DNA of 64,000 nt from Adenophora triphylla var. japonica (taxonomy: Eukaryota; Streptophyta; Magnoliopsida; Asterales; Campanulaceae): assembly GCA_022495995.1 (NCBI GenBank), contig JAFEMH010002449.1, positions 1-64,000 of the forward strand. Reading direction: 5' to 3'. This document shows, piece after piece, positions 22,011 to 32,813 of this stretch (position 1 is its first letter; each line of letters begins with the position of its first letter). Both the position numbers and the translations under genes were made by a program. The notes below the pieces were generated by a model. That model made no database searches, was not told the DNA's origin, and saw only the letters and a program-made list of their open reading frames with translations.

Positions 22011-22160
22011 ATGGAATGGCAAAAATTGTTCTTTTATTATTCACAAATAACGTTTATATAGTACATTGATTTACATTGAATGAGATCTTCTATCTAAATA
22101 AAAAAATCTAGTTTACTAAGATAAAAATAAATACAATCTCCTAGCATAATTAGATATATA

Positions 22161-22453
22161 CTCCCTTCGTTCCCGCCCACTTAGAAAATTTTGAAATGGC
22201 ACGGAAATTAAGGAATATTATTATAGTATTAAGAGAGAATGAGTGGAAAAAGTGTTGTGAGTGTGAAAAATTAAATAGAAGAGAGAATGAGTGGAGGGAA
22301 TAGTAATTATAATGGTGTTGTGAGTATTAAAATAATGTAGGAGAGAGAATGAGTGGAGAGAATAGTGATTTAAGGTTTCCATTTTGGGAATTTTTAAGTG
22401 AAGTGGGACGCCCAAAATGAAAAGTTTTCTTAAGTGAGGTGGGACGGAGGGAG
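22161..22453. mobile_element. Stowaway MITE in copia LTR
   Basis: 293 bp, TA flanks (22159-22160, 22454-22455), termini CTCCCTTCGTTCCCGCCCAC and GTGGGACGGAGGGAG. Same family as 3782 and 13959 (GAGAGAATGAGTGGA repeats). Confidence 0.9.
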
Positions 22454-22544
22454 TACACGATAAAGATTGGAGAGCGAGTAAAGACGCCTAGAAGAGATGT
22501 GAGTCGGATGGAGTCTCATATGCAATCACATCTTTAGTCACATT

Positions 22545-22828
22545 CTCCCTTCGTCCCACTCGATTTAAGACAATTTGTCATTTTGAACCTCCCACTCGAC
22601 TTAAAACGTCTCGAAATTGCAAGTTTATATTATTTTTATATTTTATGGGATCTACTTGTCATACTAACTACAACAATTCTTTTACTATTCCTCCCACTTA
22701 TTTTCTCTCATGTTTTAATTTTAATACAAAAATACCTCTTTCACTCATTATCTCTTCTTTTATTATATTAGTATTTCTTAATTCACATGTCTCGAGGAAA
22801 AATCATAAGTTAGATAAGACGGAGGGAG
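22545..22828. mobile_element. Stowaway MITE in copia LTR edge
   Basis: Termini CTCCCTTCGTCCCACTCGAT and a right end AAGACGGAGGGAG. It splits the LTR word TCACAT/CTTCA. The left flank is TT rather than TA, so the duplication has one substitution or the boundary is slightly off. Confidence 0.8.
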
Positions 22829-22841
22829 AGTATTCGACAAT

Positions 22842-22930
22842 ATCTAGTGGTTAGCTTATTAGCCTTATAGGGTTCTAAGAATTTGTTTTGAGGTCTCTGG
22901 TTGAAGCCCGCTTGAATCAAATATAGATGG
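22842..22930 (+). mobile_element. tRNA-derived SINE-like head
   Basis: CTAGTGGTTAGC followed 46 bases later by GGTTGAAGCCC resembles a degenerate polymerase III A box (AGTGGTTAGAG-like D arm) and B box (GGTTCGANTCC). No clear 3' tail or duplication was found, so this is a weak call. Confidence 0.35.
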
Positions 22931-23339
22931 GGTATTACTTTCCACTAATGCCTTAAATTTATCCATGACTTGATTGTTGTCAACGGCCCATTGAGGCAAA
23001 ATAAATTAGGTGACGGCAAGGTGATTTCTTTTAATACCAAAAAGGCGAAGCTTTCTAAATTTTATTAATAAATTAAATGGCAAATTATAAATAAAGATTC
23101 AAAACTTAAGAAGTGTTTGCAATGCATGGTTTAATGTTTCATTTTTGAATAATAAAAGATCCAACGTTAATAAAAAAAAATGGAAATTAAGAGTTTTTTT
23201 TTAAGAAAAAGTTAAATTTCTTAGTTAAGCCAACGTGCCGTTCACATGTAACTTAACCTAGGATACTTTAGTAATTTTATACTCATCTTTATAGTTTTTT
23301 TTGTTTTTTTTATTTTAACCCTCCAAATTTCGGATTGAC

Positions 23340-23905
23340 CAAAAAGAACCTGTTGCACATTCATTGCATATGTTACCCATTGACGGAAGCCCTTCCCCTC
23401 CCTATTGCAACTGTGAACGGAAATCTCAAGCTGACTTCAAGCCAAAATCTTTTCCCCCATTTCGTAACGGTGCAATCCCTCTCCTCTGCCAAACCATAAA
23501 TGCATCAAACACTAACCTTGTTCAACGATTTATTTGCTCCGGCGAAATTCTTCACGACGAACTTCAATCAATCGCCATATTCTCCGGCGAACTCCAAACA
23601 GCGGCACCTCAAGACACGAGAAATTGCACTTCCATACCACCTATTCGTTGAAATCTTGCTGCTTCTGTGCCACCTTCATCACTGCAACATCAGAAAGAGC
23701 GCCCGACACTTTCAATTTTGTCTGCTCCGGTAAAATCTATTTGTCTCGACGAGCTTGAAACGGCTCAAAAGTATGCTAAGGTGAACTCTCTCTTCCCCTG
23801 TTTCGGCTGGAATTGCAGCCCCATTCTCCGCTGTTAACTTCTTCCCTCGCAAGCACAATAGCAGCGCACAATTCTCAAAAGTTGCAGAAATTGGTTATGA
23901 TAATT
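23340..23905. other. Interior of the Mutator-like element (possible captured host DNA)
   Basis: GC-richer than its TIRs, with overlapping open frames of 74-95 codons, none of which I recognise. It continues at 54786-54950 beyond the Tat insertion (GGTGGTGGTGG.., GGCCGCCGGCGGTGATGGGG). The composition resembles coding or 5' leader DNA of a plant gene, as in Pack-MULEs. No homologue can be named. Confidence 0.4.
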
Positions 23906-23910
23906 CTGTT

Positions 23911-24749
23911 TGATGACGCCAAGCTATTTAGGGTCAGAACGGTTTATGGATATCTGACAGGATATATTTTGTGGCTTGATGTACCTAGAACACAACACAA
24001 AAGAGCACCGTTAAGGTCAAAGTTGGATGTTACTCCAACTCAGGCCCTCGGGTGTGAGAGTAAGAATACTGAGTAATATAAGGCTTTGAATGCCTTGAAT
24101 GTGTGTGAGTGTTTAGGGTTTAACAGCAATATGGCTTACAGTGTATATATGGAACTTACCTTTTCCAAGGGGACAAAGGTCTTCTATTTATAGGCAATGT
24201 GGAGCTTCTCGCTGGCGTAAGCCATGAGGTCAGCCCTAAGGGCACTTTGGTATTTGACCGCATACACGTGTCCGCATCTGATTGGGTCTGTCAGGGAAGG
24301 AGGATCCTCTGTCAGAGGGGATGTCGCTGATGTGGACAGGAGCCGTGTATCCGGCGCGGCGCATTTAATGCCATCGTAGGTGCCTGACTGAGCCGCATTG
24401 AATGCGATGGGAGTGAGCCGGCAACTTGCATGTCAGAGCCAGTAAGCTAACTTGCTCAGTGAGGTTTGCTATTAACCGGGAGGCAGGTATGAGCCCACGG
24501 TCAACATCTTGGGCGCGGTCAAAGGTATTTGACGCGGGCACGGATGGAGCGGTCATACCTCCTGCGGTCACCAAGCCAGCGGTCAGGATCCCTCCGGTCT
24601 GGAGTAAGATGATGCGGAGAGGAGCGCGGTCTTGACCTCAGGGGTCTATCTGTTCGTGGTCTTGACTCCGGCGGTCTAGGGAATGCCACGTCACTGGTTC
24701 CTTGGACCAGACCGAGCGTGGGCCCGGTCCAGCTGGTCCGGGCTCATCA
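23911..24749 (-). repeat. 3' LTR of the Tat element
   Basis: 839 bp, the intact LTR copy. On the minus strand it is preceded by the purine-rich GGAGCTAGGGGCCAC (24750-24764), the likely polypurine tract. Confidence 0.9.
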
Positions 24750-25110
24750 GTGGCCCCTAGCTCCAAGTGTGATTATTTATGGTCTGAGGGAGGAGCTACT
24801 AATTAAGCTCGGTTCGCCCAGATTGCTCCTCGAGCGGGCACCTGTGTTGATGTTTTTCGTTGGTCTTGCTCTGCCTCCCGTGCGTATTGGCACACGTGGG
24901 AGGCACGTGGGGGAGATTCTAGGTGCCTTGAATGCTCTGCCTCCTGATTCACAAGTGGGCCCCTTGGCAGATGAAGAGACAGCGCGTGATACGTACGGAG
25001 GGTACGTGTCAGCCATCCAAGAGGCGCAATAAATTCTACCCGGCGGAATTTTCAAAATTTCAAACGTTTGGCGTCGGTTCGTGATTCGAGGAACAATTTG
25101 TGGGCTAATT

Positions 25111-25156
25111 AATACGGGTTAAACGGGTTAACCCGTATTGGTAGGCCTTATAAATA
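25111..25156 (+). promoter_or_regulatory. Promoter of the antisense ORF: perfect palindrome and TATA box
   Basis: A perfect 12-bp inverted repeat, AATACGGGTTAA (25111-25122) and TTAACCCGTATT (25128-25139), has a 5-nt loop. It lies 8 bp upstream of TTATAAATA (25148-25156) and drives toward the plus-strand ORF. A pyrimidine-rich leader and a consensus splice donor GTAAGT (about 25279) follow. Confidence 0.6.
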
Positions 25157-25229
25157 CAAAACCCTTCTTCCTCAAACCCTTTTACCATTTCCAAACCTTC
25201 AAACTGCCTTAGAGAGAGAAATTTCTGCT

Positions 25230-28200
25230 GTGTGCTTGTGTTTTCTTTCCTTCGAATCTACCTTCGAATCCACCCTCGTAAGTAATTTTTGCTTTTGTTT
25301 CTTCTTCATCTCCTTCTATTTCTTCTGGGTTTCACTGACTACCCGTGAATTTGGGCCTCGTCGTCCGTTAGAACTAGGGGATGGGAGCACTCCGGATACC
25401 TTTGCCGTTTGTAAACGGACAAGGGGGATATTTAAGAAGGTAGCTCATGGCTGGATTAGGTTATCTATGGAGTGCTTCCAGTATTTTTGTGAGAAATTCC
25501 AATGGGGGCCTTTTGTCCCACCCCGGTTGTGGGAGGCCAAGAGAAAGATGATAAAAAGGAACGGTGATGTTTTGGTGTTGGGGAATGTGAGTAGGTTGAG
25601 AAATTTTGTAATGGGAGTTTTGTGCAGGTTTCCCCGCGAGAGAGATCAAGCTTTGAACGCCATTGAACTAGTGAGGAGAGCGATTCGCGTCCCCGAAGTG
25701 ATAGTTGACTGGGAGAAAGTTGAACTGATGGATCCCAACCAAACTAATGAGAAGCGGGCACAGGGCTCCGAGGATCTGAGCGATCCCTTGGATGTTCTTC
25801 CCTTGAGGACTATTTTCCCCGATGCTGTGTCCGGGGCCCCTGGTGTGCCTATGGTTGAATTGAGTAGCAGTGAGGAGCTTGACCCTTTGGAACATGAGAT
25901 GACCGGAGGCGGGGAGAGTGAACCTGAGGTGGCCCCTGCCCGTGGTTCATCCACCGGTCTCTTTGGCTCGACGAGCACGGAGACCGAGGATGATGAACGC
26001 GATCAAGGAGACCGGATGGTCGCGGGCACCTCTAGGAAGGCAACAGAAATTGTTGACGCCTTCGAGGAGGATTCCGAGGAGGAGGTCCCTGCCCGAGGTA
26101 GAGGCAAGAGACCTGCTGTTGAGGCAAACCCTGGCCGAGGTCGCAAGAGAAAAGCCAAGGAAGTGGCTACTATAGACTGGGAAGAGGAGATATACACTGT
26201 CTACAACGTTGACCCCAAGCAATTTCGTGTCCGCACACTTGGCCACGTTCAGATAAAGGGGAAGGACAAGTTGCGGCCCGAAACTGTAGCAGATGTCCGC
26301 GAGGACAATAGGGCCTGCATTTTCTATGGGGCTCAATTTGAGAATGGCCTCAGACTTCCCCTTGACCCATTCATCTATTTCTTCCTTGAATTCAATAGAT
26401 GTCTCCCTATGCACCTGACTCCCAATGCCATTAGGGCTCTTGTCTCCTTTATAACTGTTTGTCGGGTGTTTGGTTATGAACCCTCCCTTTCTGGGCTTTA
26501 TGCCTACTACCAAAACCAGATCAGCAGTGGTAACCTGGGTCTGAAGGCTAAGAACAATTCTGCCCAGACCTTCTCTGCCCCCTCAAATAAATTTGACCAA
26601 TGGAACCAGAAGAACATTTTGGTCATAGAGTCCAGGTTTGGATGGGCCTTCTCTAAACCTTCCGTCCTATCCCGATGAAGGTGACCGCCACTGCATATCC
26701 TAACCCTTCTCTGTCCGAGGCTCTTCGTATTGCCCTAGAGACCCATTTGGCCAAATATAACAGTGATGTGGTGCAGCCCGTTTATGACGTGGGCGAGATT
26801 GTTGAGTTTGAGCCCCTGCTAATCTATTCAGGGGTGGCTCCTCGAAGGGAGGGTAGCCTCTATGCCCCTAGAGTAGAGATAGGGTCCCAGCCTCGTGACC
26901 CTGATTGGAGGGTGCATGAATTTTACCAATTTGAGTCCGAGTGTAAAACTTGTATGCTGGGTGCTGAATGCGAGCCTCCAGAACTAATTGGTCTCTATTC
27001 TGCTCCTTAAGAAAGCTGTTTATTTGTCTTGCCTTTACTTTTTTGAACTGCTTTTAACCCATTCTTTTTCTTTCAGAGTAGACCCCGAGGAGTATAACTT
27101 TTGATGGCCCCTCTGAGTGCCACTAAGCTGAAGGCCCGGAACATGCCGACACAACAAAAAGATGCTGCAAAGAGGCAAGCTGCCTTGGGCGCGATACTGG
27201 GCAAGGATGCCAATCTGCCCGTGGCAAATAGGAAGACCGGATCCAGTCTGACCGGTCTGAAAGTAATTCCCACCACCGGGGAGCTGCCTCCACCCCCCTC
27301 GGGTCCCCCTCCTACCTCGGCCATTCGAAGCACCCGCTCCCCTGGCCGCACAATTTTCTCCGGCCACAACCAGGAGTCCAGGAAGAGGACTGAAAGGGAT
27401 GCTGATTTGGGGCACAAAGAGAGGGCCTCAAAATCCCAGAAAGGTGGGGAAACACCACTTCGTGCTTCCACTACTTCTGCGGCTATCTCTTCTTCTGCTA
27501 CCCTCGGAGGGGGTACTATCTGCTCCACTTCCTAACCAGTGGCTTCCCTCAGCACCCGCGAGGAGGCACTGGCCGTTAGGAAGAGTTGTCGGAGGTGCCC
27601 GCCATCACTGGGGTTGACATTTATACCAGGTCGGCGAATAATTCGGCCGCGGGGATCGGCCTCCTGAACCGGCTCTACTCCCCGGACTTCTACAAAAATG
27701 TAGTGATGAAGGAGAATCCGGCTGCCCTGATGGGGGATATAGGCCTTGCCTTTACTGAGTTTTAGACCTGTCCGCCTTTTTTGTATCCATATTTTGAATT
27801 CCTGATCCTTTTCTGACTTTTGATCTCCCTCTTTGCAGGCGGGCAATAAAGTTTTGAGGCTGCGGGAATGCTGCGATGGTCTGTCTGCTGAACTTGAAGG
27901 GCAGACCATGGTTTTGGCGGAAAAACTCCGCGAGCTGGCCAAGGCCGAGGAGAAAGTACAGACCTTGTCTGTCACCCTTGCTGAGAAGGAGGCCACCCTA
28001 ACCGAGAAGGAGGGGGATCTGGCAGGCTTTTCTGAGCGGTTGGTTGAGGTGGAGAAGGATTTGGAGAAGGCTAAGGGGGAGCGGAATGAGCTCCGCGGGC
28101 ATAAGGCCGATTTGGAGCATCAGAATGCCGAACTCTTCAAGAGGCTAGAGGCTTCCCAGAGCAGGTCTTGGTCCTAGAGGACAAGGTAGATGAGATCTCC

Positions 28201-28830
28201 GAGTAGCTGCTTCCCCTAAAGCAGTTTGAGTTGGAGAGGGAGGCTGTGGTGCTTGCTGCCCGCAAGGAGGTAGTGGAGGAGTTCAAGAACTCCGAGGAGT
28301 ATAAAGATATCCTTGCCTCTGAAGGCTTGGCCCAGTATGAGGCCGCTTGCCGGACACAGATTCGGAATTTTGCTGCTACGGGCAAGTTCTCCGCTCAGCA
28401 GTTGGCCTTGATAGGCTCACTCGTTGCTAATGACGCGGTGTGCCTGCCCGGGCATGCACTAGTCCCTCTGTTCGAGGATGAGGTTAAAAACTTGGAGCTG
28501 GCAATAGCAGCCTCCTTGCCTCCGGTAGCCGAGGTTACTGCTACCGCTCTCATTGGTGACATGGATGCCCTGAGGTTCGGGGATGAGGGGCTATCCTACG
28601 AGGAAGCGGTTTCTCACGTTCTTCCTAATGGGCCAGCCATTGGTGATCTTTTTCCCTTGCGGGCAGCTCCTATCCCCATCTCTACGGGTCCAATCATTCC
28701 TCTGGTCATCACCGACTTGACCGTATCCACAGGCCTTCCTTCCCCCACTCTGGCTTCAGAAGCGGCCACGGATGGTGCGGCCACAGATACTGCCACTGAT
28801 GCTCCCAAGGACCCAGCTCCCTTAGCTTAG
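25230..28830 (+). pseudogene. Antisense additional ORF of the Tat element (Transposase_28-like, 'putative gypsy type transposon')
   Basis: Plus-strand coding region, opposite to gag-pol, in the usual Tat aORF position between pol and 3' LTR. 25230-26678 (first ATG near 25467) has an acidic middle and basic PARGRGKRP..RGRKRKAKE, then LRLPLDPFIYFFLEFNRCLP..LTPNAIRALVSFITVCRVFG..PSLSGLYAYY, matching the conserved core of Transposase_28-type proteins. A frameshift near 26675 leads into KVTATAYPNPSLSEALRIAL to 27010. A likely intron acceptor (TTTCTTTCAG, 27077) precedes a Pro/Ser-rich basic block (27101-27535). Another acceptor (CTTTGCAG, 27838) precedes a long coiled coil (27833-28177), then 28231-28830, ending APLA. 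A frameshift and one TAG near 28204 separate the last parts. Biochemical function is unknown. Confidence 0.7.
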
Positions 28831-28849
28831 GATTTTTATTTTCCTCTTT

Positions 28850-29880
28850 TTGTAATAGATTGATAGGACTTTGTAATCATTTTTATCCATTAATAGAGGT
28901 ATTTTTCTTAATTGCTTGTTCTTTTTAAGTCAAGTTTTGAGTGTTGGCAATACTTAAGTACCTTGGTACTTGCGTTCTTGCTTTTCCTTTTTCCAGCATT
29001 TTAGACTTAGAACAATTAAATTTTATACTCTCTTCCGCGGTTAAAGGCTTAGTAGGCCTTCTGCCCGCGTTTTTGAGTTTTCCTAACTCTGTATTCAAAA
29101 TCTCTTAGATTTTTTGTGAGAGTCAGCCCTATTTCACTGTGATCGCGTTTGTTTGGCCTTGTGGCAAACTTTTGAGGCCTTAACCCCGTTTGTCTATTTG
29201 GCTTTGTTAAACTCTTTTGATCACTCCCATCCATTTACACTTACGTTCCGAACTTGCGATCCGTGGTGTAAGTTAAAAGCGGCCAAGGCAAGCTACTTTC
29301 ATAGGGCATGTAGAGTGTGGCCGTGAGGCGATAGTCTACGCAACAGTAGGTAGGAGCATATTTAGCATATTGGCCCTTTAGCCTACCGGCATCTGTATCC
29401 ACGATTGGTGGTTCACGCGGTTTGACTCTTTATTCAAAACTTCTTGAGTTTTTTGTGAGGGTCTTGTGGCGATCGTGTAAGCGGGCTCATATGTTGGACT
29501 TTGTCACATACAGGCATGCGAGTAACGGCCCTAAAAAAGGCCTTCGCGCATTTAGTAGGTCCGGGCTTTGGCCTTTGTCCCTACTTGCATCTATATCCAC
29601 TTTTTCTTGGTGGTATCATACGGGCAGGACAGTGTGTCGTGTCCGCGATCGAGTACGGGCGTAATGGCCTTTGTACCCATATAGGCGTGCGGATCTTAAT
29701 GGATCTTTGCGCATCATTAGGCAGGGGCTCATATGTTGGCCCTAGAACCTACTGGCATCCGCTTGCGGGCATCCACCTTAGCTTTTGAGGCTGGTGGGGA
29801 TAGTGCTACAACAGTTTTGCACAAAAATTTGGTGGTAATTACATACTCATACATATAGTGCCTCTATACTCCCTCAAAAA
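28850..29880. other. Noncoding spacer between antisense ORF and pol
   Basis: No supported gene. It contains a poly-T-rich terminator-like stretch after the antisense stop and loosely repeated phrases such as CTTGAGTTTTTTGTGAGGGTC (compare TCTTAGATTTTTTGTGAGAG at 29100). This is the hypervariable 3' untranslated zone typical of this lineage. Confidence 0.6.
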
Positions 29881-29891
29881 ATTACAAAGAT

Positions 29892-32363
29892 TTAAAAGAA
29901 ATACTTTCTAAGGTGATCGCTATTCCAAGCGTGCTTGAGGCTTTTCCCTTCCTTTGTCCGCAATATGTAGGTACCCTCCTTGATTATTTGGGTGACCTCA
30001 TATGGACCTTCCCATTTCGGGCAGAGCTTGTTGAAACCAGGTTGGGTCCCTTGGACCTCCACATTTCTGAGTACCCAATCTCCAACTGAAAAACTTCTCT
30101 TATTCACTCTTTTATCATGGTGCTTCTTCGCCTTTTGCTTGTAGTTCACCATTTTTTCATTCGCCCGCATTCTCTTCCCTTCGAGATCGTCCAGGTCACA
30201 CCTTCTGTTTGCCTCGTTTTGAGACTCATCGAAGTATGTGACTCTGTACGAGGGTAGGGCTACCTAAACTGGAGCCATTGCCTCTGACCCATATGTGAGC
30301 GAGAAAGGAGTTTCTCCTGTTGAATTTCTGATTGTTGTGCGGATAACCCATAATGCGGTCTGGAGCTCGTCCAACCATCGTCCTCCTCGTCCCTCCAAAT
30401 TTTTCTTTAGGGCGGTCAGGACTAGCTTGTTCGCGGCCTCAGCTTGGCCATTTCCCTGGGGATAAGCAACTGCGGACTGGCGATGTTGCACCTTCATTCT
30501 CACACATTCAGCGGTGAATTTTGCAGAGAACTGAGTGCCATTGTCCGAAATAATTGCTTGTGGAACCCCAAATCGGCAATAGATGTGATCGTGGACAAAA
30601 TTGATAGTATTCTCCTCGGAGATAGTGGCTAAGCCCTTTGCTATCGTCCACTTGGTAAAATAATCCACGGCCACAATGGCATACTTGATGCTTCCTTGAG
30701 CTGTTGGGAATGGTCCAATGAGATCAATCCCCCACGTATCAAACGACCACGATGGTACAACCAAAGTTTGCTCTGTTGATGGGAGTCTAGGGATGTCCGC
30801 AAATCTCTGGCACTTATCACACTTTCTTACGTACTCCTGCGCATCTCGTCTCATTGTAGGCCAATAAAATCCCTGGAATTTGATTTTATCTGAGAGGGTG
30901 AGAGCACCGGGATTCCCGCCACAAACTCCTTCATGAACCTCATAGAGTAGGTTGGTGGTCATGTGAGTTTTGACGCATCTTAGCAAAGGCTTGGTGAATG
31001 ATCTTCGAAAAAGTACTCCATCCAGGACGAGGTACTTTGCGGACATCTTTCCAATGGCCCTAGCCTTTGCTGGATCCTCGGGGAGGGTCTGCTTCTCGAT
31101 GTAATCCTTGATCTCATCTACCCAGTCCCTTACTTGATCCTCAATATTGTTTACCTGAATTCGATCTATAGCAGGTCTCTCCGTGAACTCTATCTGGCAA
31201 TCCGTCTCCAAGTCTATGACTTCTTGATCGGTTATTCTGGAGAGGAGGTCAGCCTCCGTGTTGTCCTCTCTCATGACTTGGTTCAGCTCATAGTAGGTGA
31301 AATTTTTGATAAGGGTTTTTGCCAGACCGCAGTATTGAGTTAGTACTGGGTTGATCGTGTCATACTCCTCCCTAATTTGATTTACTATGAGCTGAGAGTC
31401 ACTATTGATCTCAATGCTCTGAACTCCCAAGTCTCTTGCCAATTCCATGCCCGCTATAATCGCCTCATACTCAACCTGATTGTTCGAAGCTTCGAATTTG
31501 AATCTCAAGGCTCTTTTGAATTTCTCCCCGCAAGGTGCGATCAAGAGTATGCCCGCTCCACTAATTAACTTGCTCGCAGAGCCATCCACGAATAAAGTCC
31601 ACACTTCTTCTGGATGCTCCTTGTGCTGTATAATCTCCGTGCTCAAGCTATCTTGGGCTTCCTCTAATTCTGCCCGCTTTCTCTTTCCAAGGTTGCTGTC
31701 CGCTAGTTTAAATGATGATTCTGCCACAAAATCAGCTAAGACCTGCGCTTTGATTGTCCTTCTCGGGGAGTAGGTGATCTGGAACTCAGTGAGTTCGATA
31801 GACCAGGCTAGCATTCTCCCCGAGGACTCTGGTTTGTATAAAACCTTTCTAAGCGGGGCCTCAGTGAGTACAGTTATAGGATGTGCAGAAAAGTAGGCTC
31901 TTAATTTTCAAGCAGATACAAGCAAGGTGTAAGCTAACTTCTCTATATTTAAATAACGCCCTTCTACGGCGGACAGTGCCTTAGATACATAGTAAACTGG
32001 TTTTTGGGAGTTGTTATCCTCCCTTACAAGAACAGCAGCTACTGCCAGATCAGTAACTGCTAAAAACAGAAAAAGTTCTTCCCCGAGCACCGGGCTGTTG
32101 AGTAGAGGGGGTTGCTCGAGGTATGTATTTACTTCTTCAAAAGCCTGACGACAGTCTTGATTCCATGCAAATTCGTCAGCTCTCTTCCCTCCTTTCAGAG
32201 TTTTGAAGAAGGGGAGGCATCTCTCTGCTGACCACGAGATAAAGCGGCCAAGTGTGGTGATGCGCCCGTTTAACTTTTGGACATCTTTCACGCCGGCAGG
32301 AGGCCTCATGTCTAACAATGCGTGACATGAGGGAGGAGGCGAGTTCACTCCTTTTAAACCCAA
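29892..32363 (-). pseudogene. Tat pol remnant: RT tail, RNase H, archaeal-type RNase H, integrase
   Basis: All in one frame, interrupted by two stops. 32363-31908: RT end (LLDMRPPAGVKDVQKLNGRI, RFISWSAERCLPFF) and RNase H (AVTDLAVAAVLVRED, KPVYYVSKAL). After a TGA (normal Arg, SA[R]KLRAYF) comes 31814-30264. Its archaeal-type RNase H spans residues 71-195 (LFVDGSA, NNQVEYEA, INSDSQLIV). Integrase has H294, C332 and C335; D364 (WGIDLIGP), D424 (SDNGTQF) and E459 (QGNGQAEA). The second zinc His is replaced (GGNPGA instead of GNHAG). After a TAG, 30260-29892 carries the integrase C-terminus (VGDWVLRNV, PKWEGPYEV, HAWNSDHLRKYF). The RT palm with YVDD is absent. The stops look like single C-to-T changes, so decay is recent. 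Confidence 0.92.
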
Positions 32364-32813
32364 TTTCCTGCTCCTCCTCCAGAGCCATCACGGGGATCGA
32401 GAAAACCTTTTCTAGGGTTCGAATCTGGAGGGAGAGCTGTTTGTTGGATGGAGGCTCCTCTCCAATGAAATTAATTTCATAGTCACCCAACTCGTCATCG
32501 TAATTGTCTCTCTCAACCCTCTCGGGGCCACGTGTGATTCGTGCCTGGTGTTGATTATTGTTATTGGTGGCATTGTTATGGCCTTTAATCCATTTCGTCA
32601 GCTCCCCATCATTGATCCTCTGGTGGATAATTCGCTTTAACTGAAAGCAGTCCTCTGTTCCGTGCCGTGATCGTTGTGATATTCACAGAATTTGGCCCTA
32701 CTCCTTTCATTTGGTTTCCGGATCATGGGGCGAGGAGGGGGAAATTCAGAGGCTCTCATGATTACTGCCCGCGGCTCGGTGAGTGGGGTATAAGCTGTCT
32801 CCTCCACCACCTT
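32364..32813 (-). pseudogene. gag-pro linker fused to RT tail by deletion
   Basis: Minus-strand readings: CEYHNDHGT (near 32690), then LKRIIHQRINDGELTKWIK, then RDNYDDELGDYEINFIGEEP (start of the protease-leading segment) with one frameshift. This runs directly into RT sequence at about 32310. The protease active site (DTG/DNGS type) and about 250 codons of RT are missing, so the element cannot reverse-transcribe itself. Confidence 0.75.

Larger units (their letters stand above)
15968..22839 (-). mobile_element. Ty1/copia element with nested CACTA, gypsy and Stowaway insertions
   Basis: The left LTR (15968-16776) and right LTR (22011-22839) share long blocks such as ATGGCAAAAA.TGTTCTTTTA, AGATAAA.ATAAATA, TAGCATAATTAGA and TCACATCTTTAGTCACAT. 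ATATC flanks both ends (15963-15967, 22840-22844). On the minus strand TGGTATATAAAGC, a degenerate tRNA-Met-type PBS, abuts the right LTR. The purine tract GTGAGGGGGCC (16779-16789) abuts the left LTR. The interior keeps the end of pol; gag and integrase are gone, replaced by a CACTA fragment and a gypsy fragment. Confidence 0.8.
22011..22839 (-). repeat. 5' LTR of the copia element, carrying two Stowaways
   Basis: Partner of 15968-16776. Its own Stowaways (22161-22453, 22545-22828) are at positions that are empty in the left LTR. It ends next to the ATATC target duplication at 22840-22844. Confidence 0.8.
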
